From Chondrocystis sp. NIES-4102 (GTDB lineage Bacteria > Cyanobacteriota > Cyanobacteriia > Cyanobacteriales > Xenococcaceae), in NCBI GenBank assembly GCA_002368355.1, contig AP018281.1:4340001-4404000 (forward strand): 64,000 nt of DNA, given 5' to 3'. Positions 44,732 through 55,291 of this stretch are shown piece after piece. How positions within the stretch are numbered: the first letter of the stretch is position 1; each line of letters opens with the position of its first letter. The notes under the pieces are model-generated. The model was not told where the DNA came from. It ran no database searches and saw only the letters and a program-made list of their open reading frames with translations. A program made the translations under genes and the position numbers.

Positions 44732-47128
44732 TTAATCTGCCACTAACTCCGCCCAATAAGACCAATCGTATTCATTATTTTCCCCTGGTATAGTTACTAA
44801 GAAAAGTTGATTAGCATCAAAATCACTAAGATCGATAGTTCCGTGCTGCACACCCCGATCTTGGGGATTAATTCTAGGTTGTAACTTCCGAGAAAATAAA
44901 ATTTTTCCCTCCCCATTGGCTTGTAATACATTGATTCTAAATTCTACTCCATCCCCTCGCTTTTCTTTAATTGCCTTGGCAACTCCTTGATCTAAAATCC
45001 CAAAAGTAAAGGAAAAAGTTTGTTGCTTCTTATTCAAATCAATTAACGTGGTCATTGGTGCATGAGCTAGCCAACCAATCAGATCATGACCTTCAATTGC
45101 CACTTTTTGTATGTTGCCATTAAGGGGTTTGGGAACTAAAGAACTATTCCAAGTTGACCAACCTGGGACTTGTGAAAAATCTTGTCGTGAGAACTTAAAG
45201 CTAGCAAGGCTAAACTGATATTTTGAAGGATATAACCAAGAATTAGCACCCTCACTAATAATCCGAAACCTTTTTACCTGCTTGTGTGTCAATTTTTCTT
45301 GCCAATTAGCAGCAGCTAAATCTAAAAAATCCCAGCGATTAGATAAGATTGGGGAGAGTAAAAAACCTTCATTCATCACCTCGCCAACTGTACGATATTT
45401 ATTGATACTACCGTCAGCCTTTTCTACTTCCAGATATAGTTCAGGCGATCGCAAAGCCAGGGTAAATAGTTTGCCTAAGAGGTTGGGATGAATGTTTATT
45501 TTGCCCCAGATGGGATCGGCAGCAGTAGGAACATCAAACCATTGATTAAAAGCTAAATTGAGTTGCTGAGTAATTGGTTCAAGGCGATATTGACGAGGTT
45601 GTGAACTACGTTGCAAAGTTAAATAACGACCATCAATGTTAATGATCTCATAGAGAGTCAAAATTTCTGGCCAAGAAAGACCATCTTCAAAACTACCTAA
45701 GCGTTGATCTATAGGATTAATATCAAAAAGAATTGTTTGGGCAGCATCTGGTTGTTTTAAATGTTCAACATTGAGATGAGCTAATTTGCTCGTATATGCC
45801 GAAAAACTCTGTATAACTGGTCTGGGGTGATAATCTAAACCGTGGGCAAAGATAGTCGCTATTTCGTTGGGATAGAGATCAACTGTTCCAGATATCGGTT
45901 GCAAGGGGGCAACTTCTCTTACCCTGGCTTTAGCTTTGTCGGCGGTTTTTTGGAAATTTGCCTTACCACTGATAAGTTTAGCTGCATCAACAAAGTTATT
46001 TTTAGTTTTGGTAATTAGTTTATAAGTATAGGTACTATAGCCAAAGTCTAAATGATGATTGAGGATTACTGTACCCATAATAGTAAAGATTAAGATGCTC
46101 AAACCCCAGCAAAAAATGGCAGATACCCTAATGTTATTACCTATTCTCCAGCGAATTATAGAGATTTTATCCCACAATAAAGCAGTATAAAGAGAAACTA
46201 TTGGGGCAATGTTAAATAACGCCTGTAGGGCATGGGCATCATGGCGAGTAAAAGCCCCTTTAAAAGTGATAAATAAGCTTGCTGCTAGTCCTAAAACGGG
46301 CAACATTCCCCAAAAAGAGTAGTTTCTGGCTGCAATTATCCCAACCAAGATGAGAAATATCCCCATACTAAATATATAAAGCAGTACTTCGTCTAGTTTG
46401 CCTGCAATTCCCATAGTGGCACTAAAACCTTTGACGATTTCTAAACCATTTAAAAAGTATGCAGGGATATTAACCAGATTTTGACCTGCTATAATCCAAA
46501 ACAAGCAAATAAAAGCGAAATAGACCAGTGCAACCTGGGGAATTCTTTTTAACTTACCCAATTCATCGATGGTAATCAGGATAATAAACACCAGACAAAG
46601 CATTAGATAGGTGTGTTTCGTCAAGCTTGCCAAAGCAGCAATGATAATTGTTAATATCAAAACCCAATTCATCTGCTTACTAACATAGAAGTAAAGCACC
46701 AAGGGCAGCATAATCAACAAAAACAAAAAAGGTTCCATTGCTATAAATCGATTGGGAAAAAATCCCAAAATCGGGATCAGAAAAATAACCGATTTATCCC
46801 CACGCCTCAAACAATATTTATATATCTCAAATAACCCCGCCCAAGCAGCTATGGTAATCAGCAGACGCAACGCCATCAGATAACCATACGTCTCTGGGAA
46901 ATATAAATTGTCCTGCAAAAAACCATAGGGTCCATAGGTATAAATAAAATCTTTGCCAAACTGTATTTTGTTAGCAAAAGCAATATTTAGCGCACTTTCC
47001 CAAGACTGATCGAGATCATATCCATATCCACCAACTCGCCAGGGGATAATATTCAACAAACTATATCCCAACAAGATTAAGCCTATGACTATATTGATCT
47101 TGTGTTGGCTACCTTTGATAGTTGTCAT
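44732..47128 (-). CDS. Large polytopic membrane protein, GT-C-like
   Basis: 798 residues. Roughly eleven membrane segments occupy residues ~10-370. A first periplasmic loop with DLDQSWE and the phrase YTYGPYGFLQ recurs in bacterial membrane proteins of presumed glycosyltransferase (GT-C) type. The C-terminal ~400 residues are soluble and mostly beta (YLEVEKADGSINKYRTVGE; FSFTFGILDQGVAKAI) and may bind carbohydrate. No close named family is evident to me. It lies 10 bp downstream of the sulfotransferase fusion gene and 24 bp upstream of the GtrA-GT2 gene, an operon-like arrangement. Confidence 0.75.
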   Translation of the reverse strand: MTTIKGSQHKINIVIGLILLGYSLLNIIPWRVGGYGYDLDQSWESALNIAFANKIQFGKDFIYTYGPYGFLQDNLYFPETYGYLMALRLLITIAAWAGLFEIYKYCLRRGDKSVIFLIPILGFFPNRFIAMEPFLFLLIMLPLVLYFYVSKQMNWVLILTIIIAALASLTKHTYLMLCLVFIILITIDELGKLKRIPQVALVYFAFICLFWIIAGQNLVNIPAYFLNGLEIVKGFSATMGIAGKLDEVLLYIFSMGIFLILVGIIAARNYSFWGMLPVLGLAASLFITFKGAFTRHDAHALQALFNIAPIVSLYTALLWDKISIIRWRIGNNIRVSAIFCWGLSILIFTIMGTVILNHHLDFGYSTYTYKLITKTKNNFVDAAKLISGKANFQKTADKAKARVREVAPLQPISGTVDLYPNEIATIFAHGLDYHPRPVIQSFSAYTSKLAHLNVEHLKQPDAAQTILFDINPIDQRLGSFEDGLSWPEILTLYEIINIDGRYLTLQRSSQPRQYRLEPITQQLNLAFNQWFDVPTAADPIWGKINIHPNLLGKLFTLALRSPELYLEVEKADGSINKYRTVGEVMNEGFLLSPILSNRWDFLDLAAANWQEKLTHKQVKRFRIISEGANSWLYPSKYQFSLASFKFSRQDFSQVPGWSTWNSSLVPKPLNGNIQKVAIEGHDLIGWLAHAPMTTLIDLNKKQQTFSFTFGILDQGVAKAIKEKRGDGVEFRINVLQANGEGKILFSRKLQPRINPQDRGVQHGTIDLSDFDANQLFLVTIPGENNEYDWSYWAELVAD

Positions 47129-47138
47129 AGATCAATAA

Positions 47139-50100
47139 CTAAATATTTAGGCTGTAATCTTCATAACTTTTAGTCAAGTTGGGATTATAACAGGGGTCGC
47201 GATCGCATAATTTTTGCCACTTCTGTTTCATGTATTTTATTTCCCCTGCAAAGCGGGCTTGTTTGGCTGGTGTGTTTTCATAACCCCGACTTTTGGATTC
47301 ATAATGATATAACACTACATGGGGTAGATAGATATTGCGGTATCCGTGACTAATAATTTTTAAGCAAAAATCCACATCATTAAAAGCGATCGCTAGTTCT
47401 GCTTCAAATCCCCCTACTTCTTCAAATACTGATCTACGACACATTAGACAAGCTGCGGTAACTGCCGAATAGTTATTAACCGATACTGCTTGAGATATAT
47501 ATCCAGGTTGATTTAGGGGTAAATGTTTATGGCTATGCCCTGCCACCCCTCCAATACCTAAAACTACCCCTGCGTGCTGAATGGTATTATCGGGATAAAG
47601 TAGTAAACAACCCACTGCACCTATAGATTTTCTTTGGGCTTGTTCTACCATCCCCTCGATCCAGTCTGGGGTAATTATTTCTGTATCATTATTAAGAAAG
47701 AGTAGATAATCTCCTTCGGCTTTGCTTACTCCATAGTTATTGATCTCGGAATAGTTAAACGGCACATCATACTTATACACTTTAAAGCGATCGCTTTCTT
47801 GTTGTTGCCAATAATCAAAGCATTTAAAGGTTTTTGCCTCCCTACTTCCATTATCAATTACAATTACTTCGTAATCTGGATAGGTGGTTTTGCTAAATAT
47901 TGATTTAAGACAAACTTCTAAAGCCTCCGCTAAATCTTTGGTGGGGATAATAATACTAACTAAGCTTGTTTTCCTAATTTTATAGCGTACTGTATACACC
48001 CCAGGAAACTTAGCAGGAGTTACTATAGCAGCTTCGTCTCGACGTTCTAATGCTTCGGCGATCGCCTTTTGGGCAGCTACTTCCGCATAGGGTTTAACAT
48101 TGGAGTCGGCAGCCGTTGATTGTAAATGAATCCGCCAGTGGTAAAGTACATCTGGAATATGATATATGTTTTCGGTCTTTTCCGTAATTCGCAGCACCAG
48201 ATCGTAATCTTGGCTACCTTCAAAACCCACTCTAAACCCACCAATTTCCTCAACTAGCGATCGCCGATATACCCCTAAATGACAGGTATACATCCTTGCT
48301 AAAAATGAATCTGGACACCAATCTGGCTTGAAGAAAGGATCTTTATGAATATTGTCTGCATCTACTTTATCTTCATCGGAATAGATAAAATCTGCTTTGG
48401 GATGTTGATTAAGCAGTTCTACAACGGTAGCTAAAGCGTGGGGAGGTAATAGATCATCGTGATCCAACAGGGCTATATATTCTCCTGTAGCAATTTCTAA
48501 TGCGGAATTGGATGTTTGACAAATATGACCATTTTCGGCACGAAAAGTTACCTTGATTCTCTCGTCTTTAAGGGCGTACTCTTCTAAAATTAGGCGAATA
48601 TTGAGGTTTGTCGAACAGTCATCTGCTAAACATAATTCCCAATTTTCATATACCTGTTCTATTACTGATTCTATTGCTTGGCGTAAAAAACTTTCAGGAG
48701 CATTATAAACTGGTACAATGATACTAATCAAAGGTTGATAAGTTAATTGAGTAACCAAGCTTTTAAGTTTTCGCAGTTTAGCAGGTTTAGGATAGTTTTT
48801 ATTGAGCCATTTCTGATATTGAGGGTTATCACTAACGGGAATGCCATCAATAACGGTAATAGCAGGGGCAACAACATTACTAACCGCTAGGCTATCTTGA
48901 GTCGAAAGAAGATAATTCTGATATAAAGTATCCATTGTGGATAAATTCAGTTTCTGCCTCATATCTAGCCAACGTCGTCGTAATTGCCAGAACTTACTAC
49001 TTTCCATTGCTACAATTAGAAGCTTGAGTTGTTGTGCTTCCATTTGAGCTATTTGTAACTGTTGCTGAGATTGATTATTTAACTCTTCTATTTGTTGTTC
49101 AAACTTAGTTGTGGCTTGGGTTAATTGCTGCTGAAACTTAGTTGTGGCTTTTTTTAGTTGCTGCTGAGATTGATCATTTAACTCTGCTATTTGGCGATCG
49201 CGATCGCGAGTTACCGCTTCAATTTGTTGATTTGCTTGGGCTACTTCCCCTCTTACTGCTTCAACTTGTTGGTTTGCTTGGGCTAGTTCCCCTTTAACTG
49301 TTTCAAGTTGCTGGTTTATTTCGGCTAACTGTTTTTCGGCTTGCTGTTTTTGTTTGGTTATTTGTTTTAAATCAATCCAATCTTGTAAAATCCAAGAATT
49401 ACAAGTTAAATCAATTCCTGGTGGTGCTTCTAAAATTGGAGGTTGAATGTCTGCACATTGTTGTAATTGCTGATAGATATCTATAGCGTCGGGAAAAAAC
49501 TTAGTAACTAAAGCCTGACGGTAATAAGTATCACTATTAGCATTAAATAAAGCAGGTTCATATACAGATTCAGGTGAGTGTAATTCCCAGCCAAATTTTT
49601 CTCTAATTAGATCAATAAGACAATTTTGATTACTAATAACGCTGCTAATTTCTATTAAGATACATTGCTCCGAATGATGCTGATAAAAATCCAAAATCGC
49701 CTGATTATAATTACACCACTGACGTACGGCAAAATTAGGATTATTGAGAAAAATCACATCTCCACGACGAAAGAGAGAGTCTGTTACTTCCCAAGGTGAA
49801 CGATAGAGAAAAACATACTTCGCTTCTGGTAATAAACTTAACCAAAAGTCTAAAAATAAAGTGGTTCTAGGATCTTTCCAACCCCAAATAGGTAAATGAG
49901 CGCGATCGCTAATCAAACCTTGCGCTGAAGCTAAATATTGCGCTTGTACTTGAATTTGCTGTTGTTCTGTCCAACCTGCAACACTAATACCTTGAGATTG
50001 TAAAACATTTTGATGAAATTCCACAAAATCGAGATCCTCAAAATGTCCTTTAACATTACCATTAGCACTCCCCATCAAGCGATCGCCTATCTGAAGTCCT

Positions 50101-50192
50101 GCTTTTTGTAATAACGATGCAGTTAAAGATGTTCCAGAACGGTGCATTCCCGTCATGATAATTACCGACGACTTAGGGGCAGAATTTTCCAT
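47139..50192 (-). CDS. Sulfotransferase / coiled-coil / double GT2 glycosyltransferase fusion
   Basis: 1,017 residues with four parts. Residues 1-~265 are a sulfotransferase-like domain with the PAPS-binding loop GMHRSGTSL (15-23) and RSPWEVTDSLFRR (131-143). Residues ~275-400 are a Gln-rich coiled coil with internal ~16-residue repeats (GELAQANQQVEAVR). A first GT2 domain spans ~488-720 (SIIVPVYNAPE, DDCS, DHDD at 577-580, SDEDK). A second spans ~745-1000 (SIIIPTKDLAE, DNGS, NNDTE at 834-838). It probably adds two sugars and perhaps a sulfate to a surface glycan. As the first gene of the cluster it may drive the operon. Confidence 0.9.
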   Translation of the reverse strand: MENSAPKSSVIIMTGMHRSGTSLTASLLQKAGLQIGDRLMGSANGNVKGHFEDLDFVEFHQNVLQSQGISVAGWTEQQQIQVQAQYLASAQGLISDRAHLPIWGWKDPRTTLFLDFWLSLLPEAKYVFLYRSPWEVTDSLFRRGDVIFLNNPNFAVRQWCNYNQAILDFYQHHSEQCILIEISSVISNQNCLIDLIREKFGWELHSPESVYEPALFNANSDTYYRQALVTKFFPDAIDIYQQLQQCADIQPPILEAPPGIDLTCNSWILQDWIDLKQITKQKQQAEKQLAEINQQLETVKGELAQANQQVEAVRGEVAQANQQIEAVTRDRDRQIAELNDQSQQQLKKATTKFQQQLTQATTKFEQQIEELNNQSQQQLQIAQMEAQQLKLLIVAMESSKFWQLRRRWLDMRQKLNLSTMDTLYQNYLLSTQDSLAVSNVVAPAITVIDGIPVSDNPQYQKWLNKNYPKPAKLRKLKSLVTQLTYQPLISIIVPVYNAPESFLRQAIESVIEQVYENWELCLADDCSTNLNIRLILEEYALKDERIKVTFRAENGHICQTSNSALEIATGEYIALLDHDDLLPPHALATVVELLNQHPKADFIYSDEDKVDADNIHKDPFFKPDWCPDSFLARMYTCHLGVYRRSLVEEIGGFRVGFEGSQDYDLVLRITEKTENIYHIPDVLYHWRIHLQSTAADSNVKPYAEVAAQKAIAEALERRDEAAIVTPAKFPGVYTVRYKIRKTSLVSIIIPTKDLAEALEVCLKSIFSKTTYPDYEVIVIDNGSREAKTFKCFDYWQQQESDRFKVYKYDVPFNYSEINNYGVSKAEGDYLLFLNNDTEIITPDWIEGMVEQAQRKSIGAVGCLLLYPDNTIQHAGVVLGIGGVAGHSHKHLPLNQPGYISQAVSVNNYSAVTAACLMCRRSVFEEVGGFEAELAIAFNDVDFCLKIISHGYRNIYLPHVVLYHYESKSRGYENTPAKQARFAGEIKYMKQKWQKLCDRDPCYNPNLTKSYEDYSLNI

Positions 50193-50361
50193 CGTTGTCT
50201 TAAATTGAGATTGCTACAGTTGTCATTATTACCGACAATCTTAAAAATATTCGATTTTTTTGGCAAAATTACGGAAGATTTTTATCACAATAAAATTTAA
50301 GATTGATGTAAAGAAGGGTTACTGCCTCACCATTTAACACCTAAATAATATTAATTTTTAA

Positions 50362-50844
50362 ATGAGATATTTGCGTTTAACACCTCAATCTAATGCTTTA
50401 TTGCGCCATTTTTTGGGCATACAAACCAAAATGCTGGGGGAAATATTGCAAGAAGCAGATTTAGTTTCCTCCGCTCAAATTCAAGCAGCCTTAGAAGTAC
50501 AACTCCAGTCACCCGATCTCAAAGTGGGTGAAATATTAGCAAAACAGGGTTTAATAAAACCAGAAACCGCCGATTTCTTTGCTCAAGACTGGTTAAAAAT
50601 TATAGCGCAGCCCCATAAAAATGCTCTAGGTTACTATTTACGCCAAGCAGCCATACTCAATAGTGCGCAAATAGAATTAATCTTAGCAGAACAAAGAGTT
50701 ACAGGAGTTCGTTTTGGGACGGTAGCAGTTTTTCAAGGCTTTCTTAAATCAACTACATTAGATTACTTCCTCGCCAATTTATTCCCCGAAGAGTTACACG
50801 TATCACCATTTATTAATATGTCTTCTCAAAATGCTAAATTCTAA
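50362..50844 (+). CDS. PilB N-terminal (T2SSE-N)-like small protein
   Basis: 160-residue soluble protein. Two similar helical units (LGEILQEADLVSSAQIQAALEVQ...LKVGEILAKQGLIKPETADFF, in part, and ALGYYLRQAAILNSAQIELILAEQ...FGTVAVFQGFLK) match the short domain at the N-terminus of type II/IV secretion ATPases (GspE/PilB), without an ATPase. In cyanobacteria such stand-alone domains occur beside pilus or exopolysaccharide genes. It diverges from the glycan cluster and converges with the PUCC-type gene, 8 bp apart. Role unknown; c-di-GMP or pilus linkage is inference. Confidence 0.72.
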   Translation: MRYLRLTPQSNALLRHFLGIQTKMLGEILQEADLVSSAQIQAALEVQLQSPDLKVGEILAKQGLIKPETADFFAQDWLKIIAQPHKNALGYYLRQAAILNSAQIELILAEQRVTGVRFGTVAVFQGFLKSTTLDYFLANLFPEELHVSPFINMSSQNAKF

Positions 50845-50852
50845 ATCCGCTT

Positions 50853-52298
50853 TTAATCTAAATCTGCCTGCATCACACTAGAAAGAGCATTCTTACTACT
50901 TGCCTTAAACTCTTGAATACTTACACGATCTAAAATAATAACGCCTAAGATCATAGCTATTGCTTGCATGGCAAATACTAAACTGTAGGCTGAAAAGGAA
51001 GAAGAGAAAATATTCTTGCCCAAATCCAAGATAGCCCCACCAATAAAAGTAGCTATTCCTCTAGACATTGCCTGTGCTAATCCCCAAGCACCAATAAAAG
51101 TACCTGCACTCTCAGCTAAAGTCAGATCTAACATCAAACTAATACTACTAACAGTAGCCATCCCAGCAGCAATACCAAATAAAACCATCGTCCCTTGCAA
51201 AATCTGAGGTTGTTGAGTAAAACCAGCCCAGATAATCAAACCAAAACAAACTGCAACCAAAATACAGCCCATTTTTGCCGTCAATTTCTTACCTATAGCA
51301 GGGATAATTTTAAATCCTGTGACAGCATAACCCAGTAAAATACCTATTCCCCAATAGGAATTAAGCTTAGTAGTCTCGCCAATACTCATGCCAAATATCT
51401 CTCCGCCATAAGGTTCTAATACCGCTTCCTGCATAAATAAACCAATGGTCAAAATAGATAAAAAGCTGAAAAATATCCCAGTTTGACGACTAACAGTTAA
51501 AATCTTAAGGGATTGAGTAAAGGTAACGCTATCCTCACGATTACTTCCCCTAGCACTATTAAAGCGAGAATATTTTTTTTCCACTCCCCAAGTAGCAATT
51601 ACTGCCAAAGCGATAAACACAAAAGGTACAAACCCAAAGACAGAATTAATCGGCGGTTGTAAGACTTCTAGAGGAATATTGCCTGCACTAACACCCTGAT
51701 TTTCAATTCCTTTAAAAACAATGCTACCTGTAATTCCACCAATTACTATGCCCACCATTAACATCGACCAGACAATAGCAACTAACTTTGAACGGGTTTC
51801 TTCCTCAGAAATATCAACCAATAAAGCAGTAAAAGGTGTTGAACTACAACTAGTGGCTAATCCACAAATAGCCATTATCAATGTTAATAGTAAACTCCAG
51901 CCAATAGTTTGACTGTTCCAAATCCAATCACCATTATTTCTAACAACCTCTCCCAATTGCCATACCACCTGCACAGCTAGAAAGATAGCCACACCTAAAA
52001 TAGCCACTCCCAAAAGAACATAATTAGTCCGATGTTTACCTAAAATAGGTTGATGATCCGATAGCTGTCCAAACCATACCCTAGCAGGGGATACCAAGGA
52101 AATTGTAGCTAAAATGCCCCCTGTAATAGTTGCAGGAATAGCCAATTCACTAATCATCACCCGATTTAAAACAGCAAGCAGCAAGACTGACACAAGACCT
52201 AATCCTAGGTTAAATAAACCCAGGCGAAAGATCGTGAGTAATCCTACTTGGCGTTTAGGACTGGGATAAATAGTATTATCAGGTAATTCAATAGTCAT
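50853..52298 (-). CDS. BCH/PUCC-family major facilitator protein
   Basis: About 481 residues and 12 membrane segments. It begins MTIELPDNTIYPSPKRQVG at the ATG at 52298; an upstream in-frame ATG at 52328 would add ten hydrophobic residues. The segment LFNLGLGLVSVLLLAVLNRVM and PARVWFGQLSDHQPILGKHRTNY fit the BCH/PUCC family, whose purple-bacterial members help insert light-harvesting complexes and may carry (bacterio)chlorophyll. In cyanobacteria the substrate is not established. Located in the inner or thylakoid membrane. Confidence 0.88.
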   Translation of the reverse strand: MTIELPDNTIYPSPKRQVGLLTIFRLGLFNLGLGLVSVLLLAVLNRVMISELAIPATITGGILATISLVSPARVWFGQLSDHQPILGKHRTNYVLLGVAILGVAIFLAVQVVWQLGEVVRNNGDWIWNSQTIGWSLLLTLIMAICGLATSCSSTPFTALLVDISEEETRSKLVAIVWSMLMVGIVIGGITGSIVFKGIENQGVSAGNIPLEVLQPPINSVFGFVPFVFIALAVIATWGVEKKYSRFNSARGSNREDSVTFTQSLKILTVSRQTGIFFSFLSILTIGLFMQEAVLEPYGGEIFGMSIGETTKLNSYWGIGILLGYAVTGFKIIPAIGKKLTAKMGCILVAVCFGLIIWAGFTQQPQILQGTMVLFGIAAGMATVSSISLMLDLTLAESAGTFIGAWGLAQAMSRGIATFIGGAILDLGKNIFSSSFSAYSLVFAMQAIAMILGVIILDRVSIQEFKASSKNALSSVMQADLD

Positions 52299-52416
52299 TG
52301 TTAGAAAAAATAAATTAGCAATGATCAACGATCAATAGGCATTAATAATTATAGAAATACCTCAATTATCAGTCGCTGATCACTGGTTATCGATATAAAG
52401 GCGTGCGATCGCGCAC

Positions 52417-54231
52417 TTATTGCTCTTTGCCTATCTTTAAGACTGCCATAAAAGCTTCTTGAGGTACATCAACAGTGCCGATCGCTTTCATGCGTTTTTT
52501 CCCTTTTGCTTGTTTTTGTAATAGTTTCTTCTTACGAGAAATATCACCACCATAACACTTAGCCAATACATCCTTGCGTAAGGCGGGAATATGTTCACTG
52601 GCGATCACTTTAGCACCAATAGCTGCTTGAATAGGAACTTTAAACTGATGGCGCGGAATTAATTCTTTAAGTTTTTCAGTTAAAGCCCGACCAACATAAT
52701 AGGCTTTGTCGCGATGCACAATAGTAGATAAGGCATCCACAGGATCTTTATTCACTAAAATGTCTAATTTGACTAGGTGATCAGGACGATACCCCAATAA
52801 CTGATACTCCATACTAGCGTATCCTTTAGTACGGGACTTCATTTGATCAAAAAAGTCAGTTACCACCTCAGCTAAAGGTAATTCATAAACTAAACAAGTG
52901 CGACTTTGAGTAAAGTATTTCATATCTTTAAATACTCCACGCCGAGTTTGGCACAAATCCATTAAAGTACCTACATAGTTTTCGGGGGTAATAATTTCAA
53001 CCTTGATATAAGGCTCTTCAATTTTTTCGCGTTTTTGGGGATCTGGCAACAGACTAGGATTATCAATCTCCATTACTTGCCCATCAATGGTTGTCACACG
53101 GTAAATCACCGATGGAGCAGTAGTAATTAATTCTAAATCATATTCCCTCTCCAATCTCTCCTGAACAATTTCCATATGTAGCAAACCTAAAAAGCCACAG
53201 CGAAAACCGAAACCCATCGCACTGGATGTTTCAGGCTCATAGGAAAGAGCAGCGTCATTAAGCTTTAATTTATCTAGCGCATCTCTTAAATCGGGATATT
53301 GATCCGAATCTGTAGGGAATAAACCGCAGAAAACCATCGGTTTAGCTTCCGTATAACCAGGTAAAGGTTCTTTGGCTGGCTCTTCTACTAAAGTAATAGT
53401 GTCCCCAACGCGGGCATCTTCTACCGCCTTAATTGCAGCAGCAAAATAACCCACTTCCCCCGCATGGAGTTCTTCTACTTCGATTTGAGTAGGCGAGAGA
53501 ATTCCTAATTCATCAATTTGGTACTCTTTTCCTGATGCCATTAAACGCACCAAATCGCCTTTTTTCACCTTGCCATCCATTACACGGAAATAAACTACTA
53601 CTCCGCGATAGGCATCATAATAACTATCAAAAATTAGAGCGCGTAAAGGTTCGCTGATAGTATCTTGTGGTGGTGGAACTTTTTGAACGATCGCTTCTAA
53701 AATATCATCTACTCCTAACCCGATTTTGGCAGAAGCTTTGATTACATCACTACAGTCTAAACCTACTACATCTTCTATCTCTTGAGCTACTTTTTCAGGA
53801 TCAGCCCCTGGTAAATCGATCTTATTAAGTACAGGAATAATCTCTAAATCGTTTTCTAATGCTAAATAAACATTAGCCAAAGTTTGTGCCTCAACCCCTT
53901 GTGAAGCATCAACTACTAATAACGCTCCTTCACAGGCTGCCAAGGAACGAGATACCTCATAGGAAAAGTCTACATGACCTGGGGTATCAATCAAATTTAA
54001 AACATATTGCTGCCCATCTTTAGCTGTATAGTTCATCCTCGCTGCCTGTAGCTTGATGGTAATTCCTCGCTCTCTCTCCAAATCCATATTGTCGAGGAAT
54101 TGTTCTTTCATTTGTCTTTGCGCCACAGTACCAGTAGCTTGTAACATACGATCAGCTAAAGTGGATTTACCATGATCTATATGAGCAATAATAGAGAAGT
54201 TGCGGATACGAGAGACGGGAACGTCAGTCAT
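52417..54231 (-). CDS. lepA: Translation elongation factor 4 (LepA)
   Basis: 604-residue ribosome-binding GTPase that back-translocates or remodels stalled ribosomes. G1 [10 protein letters not shown] (near residues 16-25), G3 DTPGH and G4 NKIDLPGA are present. The C-terminal LepA-specific domain is full length ([20 protein letters not shown]). ATG start at 54231. Monocistronic by appearance; no change in base composition relative to neighbours. Confidence 0.98.
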   Translation of the reverse strand: MTDVPVSRIRNFSIIAHIDHGKSTLADRMLQATGTVAQRQMKEQFLDNMDLERERGITIKLQAARMNYTAKDGQQYVLNLIDTPGHVDFSYEVSRSLAACEGALLVVDASQGVEAQTLANVYLALENDLEIIPVLNKIDLPGADPEKVAQEIEDVVGLDCSDVIKASAKIGLGVDDILEAIVQKVPPPQDTISEPLRALIFDSYYDAYRGVVVYFRVMDGKVKKGDLVRLMASGKEYQIDELGILSPTQIEVEELHAGEVGYFAAAIKAVEDARVGDTITLVEEPAKEPLPGYTEAKPMVFCGLFPTDSDQYPDLRDALDKLKLNDAALSYEPETSSAMGFGFRCGFLGLLHMEIVQERLEREYDLELITTAPSVIYRVTTIDGQVMEIDNPSLLPDPQKREKIEEPYIKVEIITPENYVGTLMDLCQTRRGVFKDMKYFTQSRTCLVYELPLAEVVTDFFDQMKSRTKGYASMEYQLLGYRPDHLVKLDILVNKDPVDALSTIVHRDKAYYVGRALTEKLKELIPRHQFKVPIQAAIGAKVIASEHIPALRKDVLAKCYGGDISRKKKLLQKQAKGKKRMKAIGTVDVPQEAFMAVLKIGKEQ

Positions 54232-54658
54232 AAAAATTTATTTTTTTTAAGAATCTTTATAAGTTAATTATGTTTAAACTATTGTAATGTTGATTTTTAC
54301 CTATTTTCTAAAATCTATAAGACATTATTTTAAATGTTAGTGACAGTCAAGATGTTATCGTGGGTTGAAATAAACTTTATCTAATACTAATAATATATAT
54401 CCTCCTCAACTGTAGGCGAATATTTCCCTTGGTTTTGCCTTTTAACCTTGCTACTGAGACTAACTTGGAATATTAGGGAAAATAACAATAAATTGATAAT
54501 TACAATCCCCTTATTATTTAGTTTAGCTGTAAGAGTTGCTATATCTTAGTTGTAGCCCAACTTTGCTAACTAATGACAGTTTAAACTTGACCCGTTATTT
54601 TATCTGAGCTTGATCATCAACAGGTAAAATAAAAGTAATAATTATAATTAGACTGCCT
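54232..54658. other. Intergenic region between lepA and the RHH-like gene
   Basis: 427 bp, AT-rich, between divergent genes. No ORF, RNA gene, repeat or clear promoter was identified. Confidence 0.4.
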
Positions 54659-54934
54659 ATGAATGAGGATCTGCCAACATCAGAGCAATCATATCTATCT
54701 CCCAATCAGGGTAAAGCTTCCTCTGAAGCAAGGTTGCCAGACAAAATTAGAGTATCTATTGATTTAGACTCAGAACTTATTGATCGTATCAAACATCTTA
54801 CTAATGATCCTAGCCGTGTGATTGAAACAGCTATCAAGCAATGGTTGAATGGTGAGCGAGATGGAGATACTGATCTGACTCGTACTTTTCAACGTAATCC
54901 TCCTGTACCACCTCAAGGGGAATGGAATGATTAA
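54659..54934 (+). CDS. Small ribbon-helix-helix-like protein
   Basis: 91 residues. KIRVSIDLDSELIDRIKHLTNDPSRVIETAIKQWL is a beta strand followed by two helices, as in Arc/MetJ/CopG-type DNA-binding or antitoxin proteins. The tail RTFQRNPPVPPQGEWND is Pro-rich, as in antitoxins that wrap a toxin. No toxin-like ORF is adjacent. It may be a solitary regulator. Confidence 0.7.
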   Translation: MNEDLPTSEQSYLSPNQGKASSEARLPDKIRVSIDLDSELIDRIKHLTNDPSRVIETAIKQWLNGERDGDTDLTRTFQRNPPVPPQGEWND

Positions 54935-55291
54935 TCTAGGTTTGGGGCAAAGGGATATCAAGCTAGGATTATAAGTAAAAGATATATGTAATACTTGATA
55001 ATTAATCAATATGACGGAGTGCCTTACTTCAATTGTGTATTTAAGAAATTCTAATTTGTCAAAAAACTTAAAGCCAACACCTCCTCTCCTGAGAAGGTTA
55101 ATAGTACTGCGCTAGTAACAGCCATCACCGTTTTTAATCAAATTAATTATTAATTATTGATTGTCCATTACTCAAAATAATCTTATTTGCTATTTATAGC
55201 TTATCCCTACCTTAGATATCTATAGGTTATAGTTTCAGGGTAGAATCCTAATTTTTTATTGAGATTTAATCAAACTTTAACCTATCTGCCC
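54935..55291. other. Intergenic region upstream of the sensor kinase
   Basis: 357 bp. AT-rich; no RNA gene or repeat seen. If the kinase used its TTG at 55259 the gap would be 324 bp. Confidence 0.4.

Noticed and set aside
54770-55009. Minus-strand 79-aa ORF opposite the RHH-like gene
   Set aside because: Overlaps a gene with recognisable features and has no motif of its own.
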